Source: Bog-105 sp965277855
Lineage (GTDB): Bacteria; Acidobacteriota; Terriglobia; Bryobacterales; Bryobacteraceae
NCBI GenBank assembly: GCA_965277855.1
Contig: OZ255847.1
Span: 5,518,001-5,582,000, forward strand
Direction of reading: 5' to 3'
Length of the DNA stretch: 64,000 nucleotides
This document shows positions 27,284-36,115 of the stretch, piece after piece; within the stretch, counting starts at the first letter, position 1; each line of letters opens with the position of its first letter. The notes beneath the pieces are model-generated. The model did not search any database, was not told the DNA's origin, and was given only the letters and a program-made list of their open reading frames with translations. The translations under genes were made by a program, and so were the position numbers.

Positions 27284-27609
27284 ATGCGTTCCCGCAACAC
27301 GCTCAACAACGTGCGCAGGGTCGCGGCATCCGCGCCCGGCAAGACGCGCAAGCGGTCGCCGGTGGACAGTAACAGTTCGATAGGCGCACCGTCCCTCGCG
27401 CCCGGCCCACTGGCGTCCACCAAGGCGAACCGCACTGGATCGCTCGCCTTCAGACGTTTCCGCCAACTGTAAAAAGACGGCTCGCTAACCCCGTGTTCCC
27501 GGCAAAATACATTTACAGCCTTGCCGCTGCGCTCTTGTCGCCCAATCAAATCAACCCACTTCTGTCTTCTGGAAAGCACCTCGGAATCTCTCATGCTTTC
27601 CACTATCAA
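27280..27609 (-). CDS. tnpA: IS66 accessory protein TnpA (helix-turn-helix)
   Basis: A 109-residue protein of the IS66 TnpA / IS3-type HTH class: QKWVDLIGRQERSGKAVNVF and CREHGVSEPSFYSWRKRLK form the helix-turn-helix, followed by a beta-rich tail. It is coupled to tnpB by a four-base overlap and begins 43 bases inside the right terminal repeat. Confidence 0.9.
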   Translation of the reverse strand: MIVESMRDSEVLSRRQKWVDLIGRQERSGKAVNVFCREHGVSEPSFYSWRKRLKASDPVRFALVDASGPGARDGAPIELLLSTGDRLRVLPGADAATLRTLLSVLRERI

Positions 27610-27625
27610 GCCACGGTCTCTTATA

Positions 27626-27652
27626 CGCTAGAGGGGTTCGTGGGGTGCTTAC
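27626..27652 (-). repeat. IS66 terminal inverted repeat, tnpA side
   Basis: The reverse complement begins GTAAGC and contains GAACCCCTCT. It ends immediately before the target-duplication copy GTAAAGAT. Confidence 0.92.
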
Positions 27653-28631
27653 GTAAAGATCGCAAATCGATTAGACACTAAGTTCCGTATCGGATCGATG
27701 AACAAGATGTTCACGGGCGTGGCGATTGCCCAGCTCGCCCAGGACGGCAAGCTGAATTTCAACGATCTTTTGAGTAAATATCTCCCAGACTATCCGAATA
27801 GCGACGTTGCCGGCAAAGTGACGGTTCATCAGTTGCTGACGCATACTGGTGGCACTGGTGACTTCTTCGGCCCCGAATTCGATGCGCACCGTCAGGAACT
27901 CCGCGACCTACAGGATTACGTGACACTTTTCGGCAGACGCGGCGTTGCTTTCGAGCCTGGCTCTAGATATGCGTACAGCAACTACGGTTTTCTTCTCCTA
28001 GGCTTGGTGATCGAACGTGTGACCGGTCAAAGCTACTACGATTACGTGCGCCAGCACATCTATGAACAAGCCGGCATGGCAGCTACCGACTCCTTACCCG
28101 AGAGTACGCCGGTGCCGAATCTTTCGATTGGGTATACCAGCAGCTTAGGTAGTGGCTTACGTCCGAATACAGACACGCTGCCGCCCCGCGGAACCTCTGC
28201 AGGTGGTGGGTATTCTACGGTTGGAGATCTGCTGCGCTTTGCGGATGCGATCGTCAATAACAAGCTGCTCGATGCGCACTATACTGAGCTGGTCACGACC
28301 GGCCAGATCACCGTGGGGCCAGCTTTTCGAATCCCGAATAAGTTGTCCGCCAGTTTCACGGATTACGCGATGTACGCCTACGGGTTCGAAGATACTGCGA
28401 GCAATGGCGTTCGTTGGTTCGGGCACAACGGGGGCGCACCTGGTATGAGCGGCTGCCTTCGTGTCTATCCGACTTCCGGTTACGAGATTGCGGTACTCGC
28501 CAATGTAGATCCGCCCGCAGCCGACGTTCTCGCGGACTTTATCGGCGATCGACTGCCGATGGAGTAAACACGAAACGGACTAAAATCTCTCGTTGCGCGG
28601 CCGCAGGTCAGCGATGCTAGTATCTACTCGT

Positions 28632-28862
28632 ATGGAGTTGGCGATCCAAATTCACGTTGAGCAATTGCCGGAAGGTTTTTACCTAGCAACCTCAGATGAG
28701 TTGCCGGGTTTGGTCGCGCAAGGTCGAACGGTCGCGGAAACTTTGGAAATTGCCCGCGATGTCGCACGAAAACTGATCGAAGCTGCCCGCGAACGCGAGC
28801 AAGCGCCCGTGTTGCCCGAATCAAATTCGCGGCGCGAATATACAATTGTGGTCGCGGCTTAA
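28632..28862 (+). CDS. hicB: HicB-like antitoxin
   Basis: A 76-residue protein with the partial RNase-H-like HicB fold: IQIHVEQLPEGFYLATSDELPGL followed by GRTVAETLEIARDVARKL, the conserved TxxEAxxxARE-like helix. A short C-terminal extension rich in Glu and Arg may serve for DNA or toxin contact. ATG 28632 gives the usual short start; ATG 28614 would add six residues. The HicA toxin gene follows directly. The hicB-first order is the less common one. The pair should form a type II toxin-antitoxin complex that represses its own transcription. Confidence 0.85.
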   Translation: MELAIQIHVEQLPEGFYLATSDELPGLVAQGRTVAETLEIARDVARKLIEAAREREQAPVLPESNSRREYTIVVAA

Positions 28863-29087
28863 TTGGGCCGCCTTGCGGGGTTTCGCTACCGTGAGGTCAC
28901 TCGAAAACTGAAGTCCCTTGGGTTTGAGTTTGACCGCCAGGCTGCTGGGAGCCACGAGATCTGGTACAGCCCCATCTCTCACCGTTACACCACGATCCCC
29001 AACCATCCGGGCGATATGCCCGAAGGCACGCTTCGTGCCATCCTGAAACAAACAGGAGTTGAACCGGATGAATTCCTGAATGCGTGA
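28863..29087 (+). CDS. hicA: HicA-like mRNA interferase toxin
   Basis: A 74-residue protein with the double-stranded RNA-binding-like HicA fold: FRYREVTRKLKSLGFEFDRQ, then GSHEIWY with the catalytic His31, and TTIPNHPGDMPEGTLRAILKQTG, the standard C-terminal helix. It should cleave mRNA when free of HicB. The start appears to be TTG 28863, directly after the TAA of hicB with no gap, which would keep toxin output low and dependent on antitoxin translation. Confidence 0.87.
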   Translation: MGRLAGFRYREVTRKLKSLGFEFDRQAAGSHEIWYSPISHRYTTIPNHPGDMPEGTLRAILKQTGVEPDEFLNA

Positions 29088-29113
29088 GCAAAGCGCGGCC
29101 AGCACCCACCCCC

Positions 29114-30067
29114 TCAACCCTGCAACTCCTCCCGAATCTCCTCCGCCGCCTTCCGCGCCTCCACCACCGCCCCCGTCGGAAAACTAATCGCCCCCACCTT
29201 CGGATGGCCCCCGCCCCCGTACCGCTCGCAAATCGTCGCCAGGTTATGCCGCAGCGGCTCCCGCACCCAGGGATTCGATCCCACCGATACTTTCGTCCGG
29301 AAACTCGACGTCGAGACCGACACCGTATAAGCCGAATCCGGAAACAAATAATATGGAATGAATTTGTTATATCCTTCGATCCCGTATTCCACCAGGTCGA
29401 AATAAATCACACCCTTACTGCACGATCCCATCTTCCGAATCACGTCGATATTTCGCAGGTGCTTTTCCAGCAATCCCTGGTATTCGCTCTGAACTTCCGG
29501 ATCGGCCAGTATCTCCGCCAAACTCTTTCGCTGCATCAGCCGGATCACCCGCTTCACCAGGTTCGGACCCTTACTGCCTTCCACCACCAGCGTCAGCTTC
29601 ATGGCCGGCGCATTCATTTCCACTGCCGATTGCGCGCTCTCATAAAGCGCTCCGTCCACAATGTCGGCCCACTGCACCAGTTCTTCTAAATCCGGCGCTT
29701 CGAACCCGTAATCCCGCTCCACCACCGTTGCAATAAATTTCGTACACGACCGGTAACTCGGATCGAGCAGCTTCCGTCCTGACGTGTCACGCTTGAAATG
29801 TTCGGCATCCGCCACGCTCAAAAACGCGCTCTGATGATGATCGAACCACCACGTTACATTGGGATTTGTAGCGTATTTGAAATCGACAATGACGTTGTAA
29901 TCCCCGTCGAAAAGACTGTCTTCAAACAGCTGGTCGGCACGGTGCGCCAGCCCGGTATACTCGAACTCGGCGTCCCTGTAAAACTTGCTCTCGAGAAAAC
30001 GGGTAATGTACGCTGCCGATGCTGCCCCGTCGAAGCAGTGATCATGGTAGAGGACTCGCACCTTCAT
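29114..30067 (-). CDS. DHH-family phosphoesterase
   Basis: A 317-residue protein of the DHH/DHHA1 superfamily, which hydrolyses phosphodiesters such as short oligoribonucleotides or cyclic dinucleotide products. Metal-binding motifs are HDHCFDG near the N-terminus, IVDFK, WFDHHQSAF (the DHH motif) and WADIVDGA. The C-terminal YGGGGHPKVGAISF is the DHHA1 glycine-rich motif. ATG 30067 is chosen because the first motif follows after eight residues; a longer frame to 30127 adds only unconserved sequence. It is convergent with hicA and divergent from aceE. NrnA-like activity is a fair guess. Confidence 0.82.
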   Translation of the reverse strand: MKVRVLYHDHCFDGAASAAYITRFLESKFYRDAEFEYTGLAHRADQLFEDSLFDGDYNVIVDFKYATNPNVTWWFDHHQSAFLSVADAEHFKRDTSGRKLLDPSYRSCTKFIATVVERDYGFEAPDLEELVQWADIVDGALYESAQSAVEMNAPAMKLTLVVEGSKGPNLVKRVIRLMQRKSLAEILADPEVQSEYQGLLEKHLRNIDVIRKMGSCSKGVIYFDLVEYGIEGYNKFIPYYLFPDSAYTVSVSTSSFRTKVSVGSNPWVREPLRHNLATICERYGGGGHPKVGAISFPTGAVVEARKAAEEIREELQG

Positions 30068-30213
30068 CAGGAATGGTATTGATCTCCGAAAACCTTTTAG
30101 ATTGCCTGACCATCGCGCGAAAAGCAAGCGATAAGTGATAATTAGGGAAAGTAAGCTGATTCAACCTCCCGATCAGAAGAAAACAGCAAGTTCGACCTCA
30201 CTCAAATCTAACG

Positions 30214-32892
30214 ATGCTTAAAACCAAAGAAGAACGCCAGACTGACCTGAACCCACAGGAAACTTCGGAATGGCTGGAAGCGCTGGATCAAATCGTGGAC
30301 GAAGCGGGGCCCGACCGGGCCGCCTATCTCCTGACCCAGCTTCTGGATCGGGCCGCCGCCTCGGGCGTGCCGGCCGCCGGGCGCATCAACACGCCATACC
30401 TCAATACGATCCCTGTGCAGGAAGAAGTCCCCTATCCCGGCGATCGTAAACTCGAACGCAGCATCAAAAGTCTCATTCGCTGGAATGCCGCCGCCATGGT
30501 CGTGCGCGCCAATAAATACGATCCCAATATCGGCGGCCACATCTCCACCTACGCCTCGCTCGCCACCATCAGCGAAGTCGGCTTCAATCATTTCTTTCGC
30601 GGCAGCATCGATGGCCTGGCCGGTGACATGGTTTACTTCCAGGGCCACGCTTCCCCCGGCGTTTATGCGCGCGCCTTTCTCGAAGGCCGTCTCACCGAAC
30701 AGCATCTTTTCAACTTCCGTCACGAACTGCGCGACCATCCCGGCCTCTCCTCCTACCCGCATCCCTGGTTGATGCCCAATTTCTGGCAGTTCCCGACTGT
30801 CTCAATGGGACTCGGCCCCATCAATGCCATCCACCATGCGCGCTTCCTCCGCTATCTGGAAAACCGCAATCTCATTCCTAAGTCCGATCGCAAGGTGTAC
30901 GCTTTCTGCGGCGATGGCGAGATGGATGAGCCCGAATCGACCGGCGCTCTCCACATCGCCGCTCGCGAAAAGCTCGACAACCTCATCTTCATCGTCAACT
31001 GCAACTTGCAGCGTCTCGATGGCCCGGTGCGCGGCAACAGCAGCATCGTCCAGGAACTCGAAGGCGTCTTTCGCGGCGCAGGCTGGAACGTCATCAAAGT
31101 CTTGTGGGGCGGCCAGTGGGACGATCTGCTCGCTCGTGACGAAAGCGGTTTGCTTCGAAAGCGCATGGAAGAATGCGTCGACGGCGAGTACCAGAACTTC
31201 AAAGCGCGCGGCGGCGCTTACGCCCGTAAAGAATTCTTCGGCAAATATCCCGAGCTCCTCAAACTCGTCGAACACATGTCCGACGAAGAGATCGCCAAAC
31301 TGCCCCGCGGCGGTCACGATCCCGTCAAAATGTATAACGCCTACAAGCGCGCCAACGAGAGTCAGGCGCAGCCCACCGTCATCCTAGCCAAGACCGTTAA
31401 AGGCTATGGCCTCGGCGAAGCCGGCGAAGGCAAGAACATTACCCACCAGCAGAAAAAACTCAACGAAGACGAGCTGTTCTATCTCTCCGGCCGCTTCGGA
31501 CTCAATCTGCCGAAGGAAACCATTCAATCCATCTCCCTCGTCAAACCGGCCGAAGATTCCGCCGAATTGCGCTACATGAAGGGTCGCCGGGAATCGCTCG
31601 GCGGCTATCTGCCCGCTCGTAATCCTAAAAAGATCGAAGTGAAGGCCCCGCCGCTTGAAGCCTTTCACGAATCGTTACAAGGCTCTCGCGGGCGCGAAGC
31701 CTCCACCACCAGCGCCTTTGTCTCCGTTCTCAAATCACTTCTCAAAGTGCCCGAAATCGGTAAGTTCGTCGTGCCGATTATTCCCGACGAAGCCCGCACC
31801 TTCGGCATGGAATCCATGTTCCGTGAGCGCGGCATCTACGCGAGCGGCGGCCAGCTCTACAAGCCCGTCGATAGCGACGTGCTGATGTATTACAAAGAAT
31901 CGCAGGATGGCCAGATCCTCGAAGAGGGCATCACTGAAGCAGGCGCGATGGCCTCCTTCACCGCTGCCGGAACCGCCTACGCCAACGTCGGCGTTCCCTC
32001 CATCCCGTTCTTCATTTACTACTCCATGTTCGGCTTCCAGCGCGTGGGAGATCTCATCTGGGCCTTCGGCGATTCGCGCGGCAAAGGCTTTCTTGTCGGT
32101 GGCACTGCGGGCCGCACCACGCTGCTTGGCGAAGGACTGCAGCATGACGACGGCCACAGCCAGGTGCTCTCGAGCGTCGTCCCCAACTGTCGCAGTTACG
32201 ACCCGGCATTCGCCTACGAAATCGCCACCATCGTGCAGGACGGCATCCGCACCATGTACGAAAACAGTGAGGACCACTTCTACTACCTCACTGTTTGCAA
32301 TGAAAACTACGTGCAGCCGCCTATGCCGGATGTGCCGAATCTCGCCGAAGGCATTCTGCGCGGCATCTATCTCTATCAGCCCTCCGAAATCGGTTCGGCC
32401 CAGGTCTCGCTATTTGGCAGCGGCCCCATCCTCAATGAGGCCCTGAAAGCGCAAAAACTGCTGGCCGAAAAATACGGCATCGGAGCCCACGTTTGGAGCG
32501 TCACCAGTTACACCGAACTCCGTCGCGATGCCTTGAACATCGATCGCTGGAATCGCCTTCACCCCGCCGAAACACCGCGCAAGCCCTACATTCAGGAAGC
32601 GCTCGGCAACACCGATATGCCGATCATCGCCGCCACCGATTTTATGAAAATCGTGGCCGATCAGATCTCGCCCTGGCTGCCCGGCCGCCTCACTGCCCTA
32701 GGTACCGACGGCTTTGGCCGCAGCGAAAATCGCGAACATCTTCGCCGCCACTTCGAAGTCGATGCCGCCAGCATCGCCGCCGCCGCTCTCTCACGCCTCG
32801 CCCAATGGGGCCGCTTCGACGCTCAAAAGGCTCAGCAAGCCATCGTTGACCTCGGTCTCAATCCTGAGAGTGTCGACCCGCAAATAGCTTGA
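30214..32892 (+). CDS. aceE: Pyruvate dehydrogenase E1 component, homodimeric type
   Basis: An 892-residue thiamine-diphosphate enzyme that decarboxylates pyruvate and passes the acetyl group to the E2 lipoyl domain. N-terminal NTPYLNTIPV and GGHISTYASLATISEVGFNHFF are typical. The ThDP motif GDGEMDEPES is followed about 30 residues later by IFIVNCNLQRLDGPVRGN. EAGAMASFTAAGTAYA and YYSMFGFQRVGDLIWA mark the pyrimidine-binding domain, and TDGFGRSENREHLRRHFEVD the C-terminal domain. The length matches E. coli AceE (887). No E2 or E3 gene adjoins it in this window. Confidence 0.97.
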   Translation: MLKTKEERQTDLNPQETSEWLEALDQIVDEAGPDRAAYLLTQLLDRAAASGVPAAGRINTPYLNTIPVQEEVPYPGDRKLERSIKSLIRWNAAAMVVRANKYDPNIGGHISTYASLATISEVGFNHFFRGSIDGLAGDMVYFQGHASPGVYARAFLEGRLTEQHLFNFRHELRDHPGLSSYPHPWLMPNFWQFPTVSMGLGPINAIHHARFLRYLENRNLIPKSDRKVYAFCGDGEMDEPESTGALHIAAREKLDNLIFIVNCNLQRLDGPVRGNSSIVQELEGVFRGAGWNVIKVLWGGQWDDLLARDESGLLRKRMEECVDGEYQNFKARGGAYARKEFFGKYPELLKLVEHMSDEEIAKLPRGGHDPVKMYNAYKRANESQAQPTVILAKTVKGYGLGEAGEGKNITHQQKKLNEDELFYLSGRFGLNLPKETIQSISLVKPAEDSAELRYMKGRRESLGGYLPARNPKKIEVKAPPLEAFHESLQGSRGREASTTSAFVSVLKSLLKVPEIGKFVVPIIPDEARTFGMESMFRERGIYASGGQLYKPVDSDVLMYYKESQDGQILEEGITEAGAMASFTAAGTAYANVGVPSIPFFIYYSMFGFQRVGDLIWAFGDSRGKGFLVGGTAGRTTLLGEGLQHDDGHSQVLSSVVPNCRSYDPAFAYEIATIVQDGIRTMYENSEDHFYYLTVCNENYVQPPMPDVPNLAEGILRGIYLYQPSEIGSAQVSLFGSGPILNEALKAQKLLAEKYGIGAHVWSVTSYTELRRDALNIDRWNRLHPAETPRKPYIQEALGNTDMPIIAATDFMKIVADQISPWLPGRLTALGTDGFGRSENREHLRRHFEVDAASIAAAALSRLAQWGRFDAQKAQQAIVDLGLNPESVDPQIA

Positions 32893-32902
32893 CCGAAGCC
32901 TT

Positions 32903-35900
32903 TTACGAACTCTTCTTGATCGTCACCGCCGGCACATCCGCCTCCCTGACCGCCTTGTTAAACGCCGGCACCCTCTCACTCGTCAGCTGTTTCCACCTGT
33001 TGAGTTCGGCATTGATCGCCGTAGCCAGATCTTCATAGACTTTTTGCTCCGAAGCGGTCGGCGGCGTTTCCGAACCCTCGACACTACTCAGCAGGGCCGC
33101 GAGCTTGTTGTTCAGCTTTACCGGATAGTTCAGCGGATCTTCACTCGCACGGCTCTTGGTCTGATACAACGCCTCTTCGATCGCCGTCATCTCCGCAGTC
33201 AGGCTCTTGGCGCTTTCGAGCACCGCCCGGGATCTGTCCGTCTGCGGTCCAGCCGCTAGCCGTGTTTTCAAATCGTCTATTTGCTTCAGCGAATCGCGAA
33301 TTTGGATCACCGCGCCGTGCGTCTGGCTCAGCTTGTCACGCATTTGCAAACCAAGCTCCAGTTGTGCCGCATACTGCTCGGGCGTAGTTTGCAAGCGAGG
33401 ATCTTTGCGTACCTCGAATTTCCGCGTCTGCGTCTTGCCGTCAACAGACAACCGCACCTGATACGTGCCCGGAACTACCGCCGGTCCCCGCACGCCGCCA
33501 GCCCATAAAATGATGCCGGGAAAAGTCGTCGCATCCGGATACCGCAAATCCCATTCAAATCGATTCAGCCCCTGCGTCGCCGGAGCCAGCGGCTTCTTCC
33601 CGGCCTCGCGCTGCGGCTCGTCGCTATCCTCTCCTTCGTCTTCTCCTTTCGGCTCGCTGCTTTTCTCCTCTGCTTTGCTCGAAAACTTCTTAATCAGCTT
33701 TCCGCTATCGTCTAAAAACTCGAGCGCCACTTCACTCTCCGGCTTCTTCTTGAGCCAGTAGTAGATCACCGCGCCATCCGCCGGGTTCGCTCCCGCCGCG
33801 GCATGACCATGCTGCGAACTATGCCCGAAGGCCGCGCGATACGCATGCTTCGGCTCGAATAAATGCACATCTTCATTCGTCAAACCATCCGTCAACTGCG
33901 CCAGCATCTGCGTGTCGTCCAAGATCCAGAAAGCCCGGCCGTGCGTCGCCGCCACCAGCTCATGCTCGCGCTTCTGAATCGCTAGATCGGCAATCGGAGT
34001 CACCGGCAAATTTAATTGCAGCGACTGCCATTTCTCGCCGCCATTGAACGAAACATAGATGCCGGTTTCCGTGCCCGCATATAGCAGATTCTTCCTGTTA
34101 GGATCTTCGCGAATGCAACGCGTGAATGCACCCGCCGGTATTCCGTCCGTAATCTGCCGCCATGTTTTGCCGTAATCGGTTGTCTTGTATAAATACGGCC
34201 GGTCATCGTCGAACTTGTACATGGTCCCGGCAATGTACGCCACCGCCGGATCGAACGGCGACGCTTCCATCGAGTTAATCTGTATCCACTCGGGCGCATT
34301 CTTGGGCGTAACATCCTCCCAGTGCTTGCCTCCGTTGCGCGTCAAATGCACCATCCCATCATCCGAACCCGCCCAGATCAGGCCTTTTTCGAGCGGCGAT
34401 TCCTGCACCGTGAAGATCGTGTCGTAGTATTCAACGCTGGTATTGTCCTTGGTAATCGGGCCGCCCGACGAGACCTGTTTCGATTTGTCATTACGCGTCA
34501 GATCGCCGCTAACCGGCTGCCAGGTCTGTCCCTGATCCGCCGAAGAAAAGAGCACATTGCCGCCCGCGTACAACAGATTCGCATCATGCTCGGAAAACAG
34601 CAGCGGAAAGTTCCACTGGAAACGATATTTCAGCGCAGCCGGCGTCCAGCCCATCTCGTTGTCAGGCCAGATGGTGATATTGCGTTCTTGCCCGTCGCGA
34701 TGGTCGTAGCGCGTAATCAGGCCATCGTAAGAGCCCGCAAAAACGACGTTCGTATCTTTCGGCCACGGCGCAATCCAGCCGCTTTCCCCGCCGCCCACCG
34801 GATACCAGTCCCGCTCGCCGATCGAATTACCCGCACCGCGGGTGGCAGTCTTGACCGTTGTGTTGTCCTGCTGCGCCCCATAAGCGTGATACGGGAAGTC
34901 ATCATCGAGGCTGACCCGATAAAATTGCGCCGTCGGCTGGTTATTCTCGGAACTCCAGTTCTTGCCGGCATTGCTCGAAACGGTTGCCCCGCCGTCGTTT
35001 CCTTCGATCATCCGCTGCGCATCGCCAGGAGCGATCCACAGCACGTGGTTGTCACCATGCGGCGTCGCAATCGGATTCCACGTCTTGCCGCCATCGTCCG
35101 ACCGGAAAAATCCAACGTTCGTCGCATACACCTTGTTCGGATCTTTTGGATCCGCGAACAGCCGTCCGTAATACCAGGCGCGCTGCCGCAGCTTTCGTTC
35201 GTCATTTACCTTAGTCCACGTTTTCCCTGCATCATCCGATCGAAAAACGCCTCCATCTTCCGCTTCGAGCAGCGCCCACACTCGATCCGGATTCGCCGGC
35301 GATACGGTCAATCCCACATTTCCGATCACACCTTTCGGCAAGCCCGGATTCTTTGTCAACTCTGTCCAGCTATCTCCGCCGTCCGTCGATTTGAAAAGGC
35401 CGCTGCCGGCGCCGCCGCTCTCCAGATCCCACGGTTTTCGATACACCTCCCAGAAACCCGCGTACAAAATGTTCGCGTTCGTCGGATCGAAAACCAGCTC
35501 GCTCGCCCCCGCCTTCGGACCGCGCGAAAATATCTTCTCCCAGGTCTTGCCGCCATCCTTCGAGCGAAAAATCCCGCGCTCGTCATTGGGTCCCCAAACG
35601 TGCCCCAGCGCCGCCACATAAACCAGGTTCGGGTCCTTCGGATTCACCCGCACCCGCGAAATTTGACGCGTGTTTTCGAGTCCGATATGCTTCCACGTCT
35701 TCCCCGCGTCCATCGATTTGTACATGCCATCGCCAATAGAAACGTCGCCCCGGATATCGTATTCACCGGTACCCGCATAAACGATGTTCGGATCCGATTC
35801 CGAGACCGCGATATCTCCAATCGACGATGTGCCCAAAGGTTGGCCGTCGGAGACCGCGTCCCAGGTAGCGCCGCTGTCCACTGTCTTCCAGATTCCGCCC

Positions 35901-36088
35901 GCCGCTGCGCCAAAATAATAGACATTCGGCTGCGAGGCGACACCGGTGACGGCCACCACTCGTCCGCCGCGGAAAGGGCCGATCTGTCTCCATTTGAGAG
36001 TCTTCAGCGCACTCACGTCTTGAGCCGTCATGAGGCTCGCCGCAAACACCAGGCAGGCTATAAATTTCTCCGCTTTTATTTCCTTCAT
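32903..36088 (-). CDS. Secreted VPS10/BNR-type beta-propeller protein (paralogue 1)
   Basis: A 1061-residue exported protein. After the signal peptide (MKEIKAEKFIACLVFAASLMTAQ) comes a sortilin-like propeller of many Asp-box/BNR repeats (SxDxGxTW forms such as SVDSGATWDAV, SMDAGKTW, SKDGGKTW, SDDAGKTW) up to about residue 730. A beta-sandwich linker follows (AVIYYWLKKKPESEVALEFLDD), then an acidic/Lys-rich insert (about 805-835), a PGTYQVRLSVDGKTQ Ig-like segment, and a helical C-terminus. Asp-box propellers occur in glycosidases and in peptide-binding sorting receptors; no sialidase-type catalytic set is evident. It is divergent from the TonB receptor with only 27 bases between. Confidence 0.85.
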   Translation of the reverse strand: MKEIKAEKFIACLVFAASLMTAQDVSALKTLKWRQIGPFRGGRVVAVTGVASQPNVYYFGAAAGGIWKTVDSGATWDAVSDGQPLGTSSIGDIAVSESDPNIVYAGTGEYDIRGDVSIGDGMYKSMDAGKTWKHIGLENTRQISRVRVNPKDPNLVYVAALGHVWGPNDERGIFRSKDGGKTWEKIFSRGPKAGASELVFDPTNANILYAGFWEVYRKPWDLESGGAGSGLFKSTDGGDSWTELTKNPGLPKGVIGNVGLTVSPANPDRVWALLEAEDGGVFRSDDAGKTWTKVNDERKLRQRAWYYGRLFADPKDPNKVYATNVGFFRSDDGGKTWNPIATPHGDNHVLWIAPGDAQRMIEGNDGGATVSSNAGKNWSSENNQPTAQFYRVSLDDDFPYHAYGAQQDNTTVKTATRGAGNSIGERDWYPVGGGESGWIAPWPKDTNVVFAGSYDGLITRYDHRDGQERNITIWPDNEMGWTPAALKYRFQWNFPLLFSEHDANLLYAGGNVLFSSADQGQTWQPVSGDLTRNDKSKQVSSGGPITKDNTSVEYYDTIFTVQESPLEKGLIWAGSDDGMVHLTRNGGKHWEDVTPKNAPEWIQINSMEASPFDPAVAYIAGTMYKFDDDRPYLYKTTDYGKTWRQITDGIPAGAFTRCIREDPNRKNLLYAGTETGIYVSFNGGEKWQSLQLNLPVTPIADLAIQKREHELVAATHGRAFWILDDTQMLAQLTDGLTNEDVHLFEPKHAYRAAFGHSSQHGHAAAGANPADGAVIYYWLKKKPESEVALEFLDDSGKLIKKFSSKAEEKSSEPKGEDEGEDSDEPQREAGKKPLAPATQGLNRFEWDLRYPDATTFPGIILWAGGVRGPAVVPGTYQVRLSVDGKTQTRKFEVRKDPRLQTTPEQYAAQLELGLQMRDKLSQTHGAVIQIRDSLKQIDDLKTRLAAGPQTDRSRAVLESAKSLTAEMTAIEEALYQTKSRASEDPLNYPVKLNNKLAALLSSVEGSETPPTASEQKVYEDLATAINAELNRWKQLTSERVPAFNKAVREADVPAVTIKKSS

Positions 36089-36115
36089 CGGGTTATCAGT
36101 CTAGACTAGCGAAAC

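Larger units (their letters stand above)
25238..27652 (-). mobile_element. Complete IS66-family insertion sequence (2415 bp)
   Basis: The element carries tnpA, tnpB and tnpC in the usual order on the minus strand. Imperfect 27-bp terminal inverted repeats both begin with GTAAGC and share GAACCCCTCT (23 of 27 bases identical). Flanks are AGAAAGAT (25230-25237) and GTAAAGAT (27653-27660), an 8-bp target duplication with two differing bases; IS66 elements typically make 8-bp duplications. All three frames are open, so the copy may still be mobile. It lies in a serine hydrolase gene, antisense to it. Confidence 0.95.
24903..28567 (+). pseudogene. Class-C beta-lactamase-like serine hydrolase, split by IS66 element
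   Basis: The 5' part (24903-25237) encodes a signal peptide (MADCKTLALLTASLLLCQ), then VRFSGTILVAKNYRPIFEQ and GLADYKRK, the usual start of this fold. The 3' part (27653-28567) resumes with IANRLDTKFRIGS and MNKMFTGVAIAQL, so the nucleophile motif is S-M-N-K; YSNYG is the second motif and HNGG the third. Removing the element plus one target copy restores an uninterrupted frame across the junction (DYKRK-IANRL), giving about 416 residues. All catalytic motifs are in the 3' piece, but it has lost its leader. The intact gene probably encoded an exported esterase or peptidase of the EstB/Pab87 type. Confidence 0.9.

Noticed and set aside
34322..36109. A 595-residue open frame on the plus strand, antisense to propeller paralogue 1
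   Set aside because: It mirrors a well-supported gene, is Arg/Ile/Pro-rich without any domain, and arises from strong third-position bias on the other strand.
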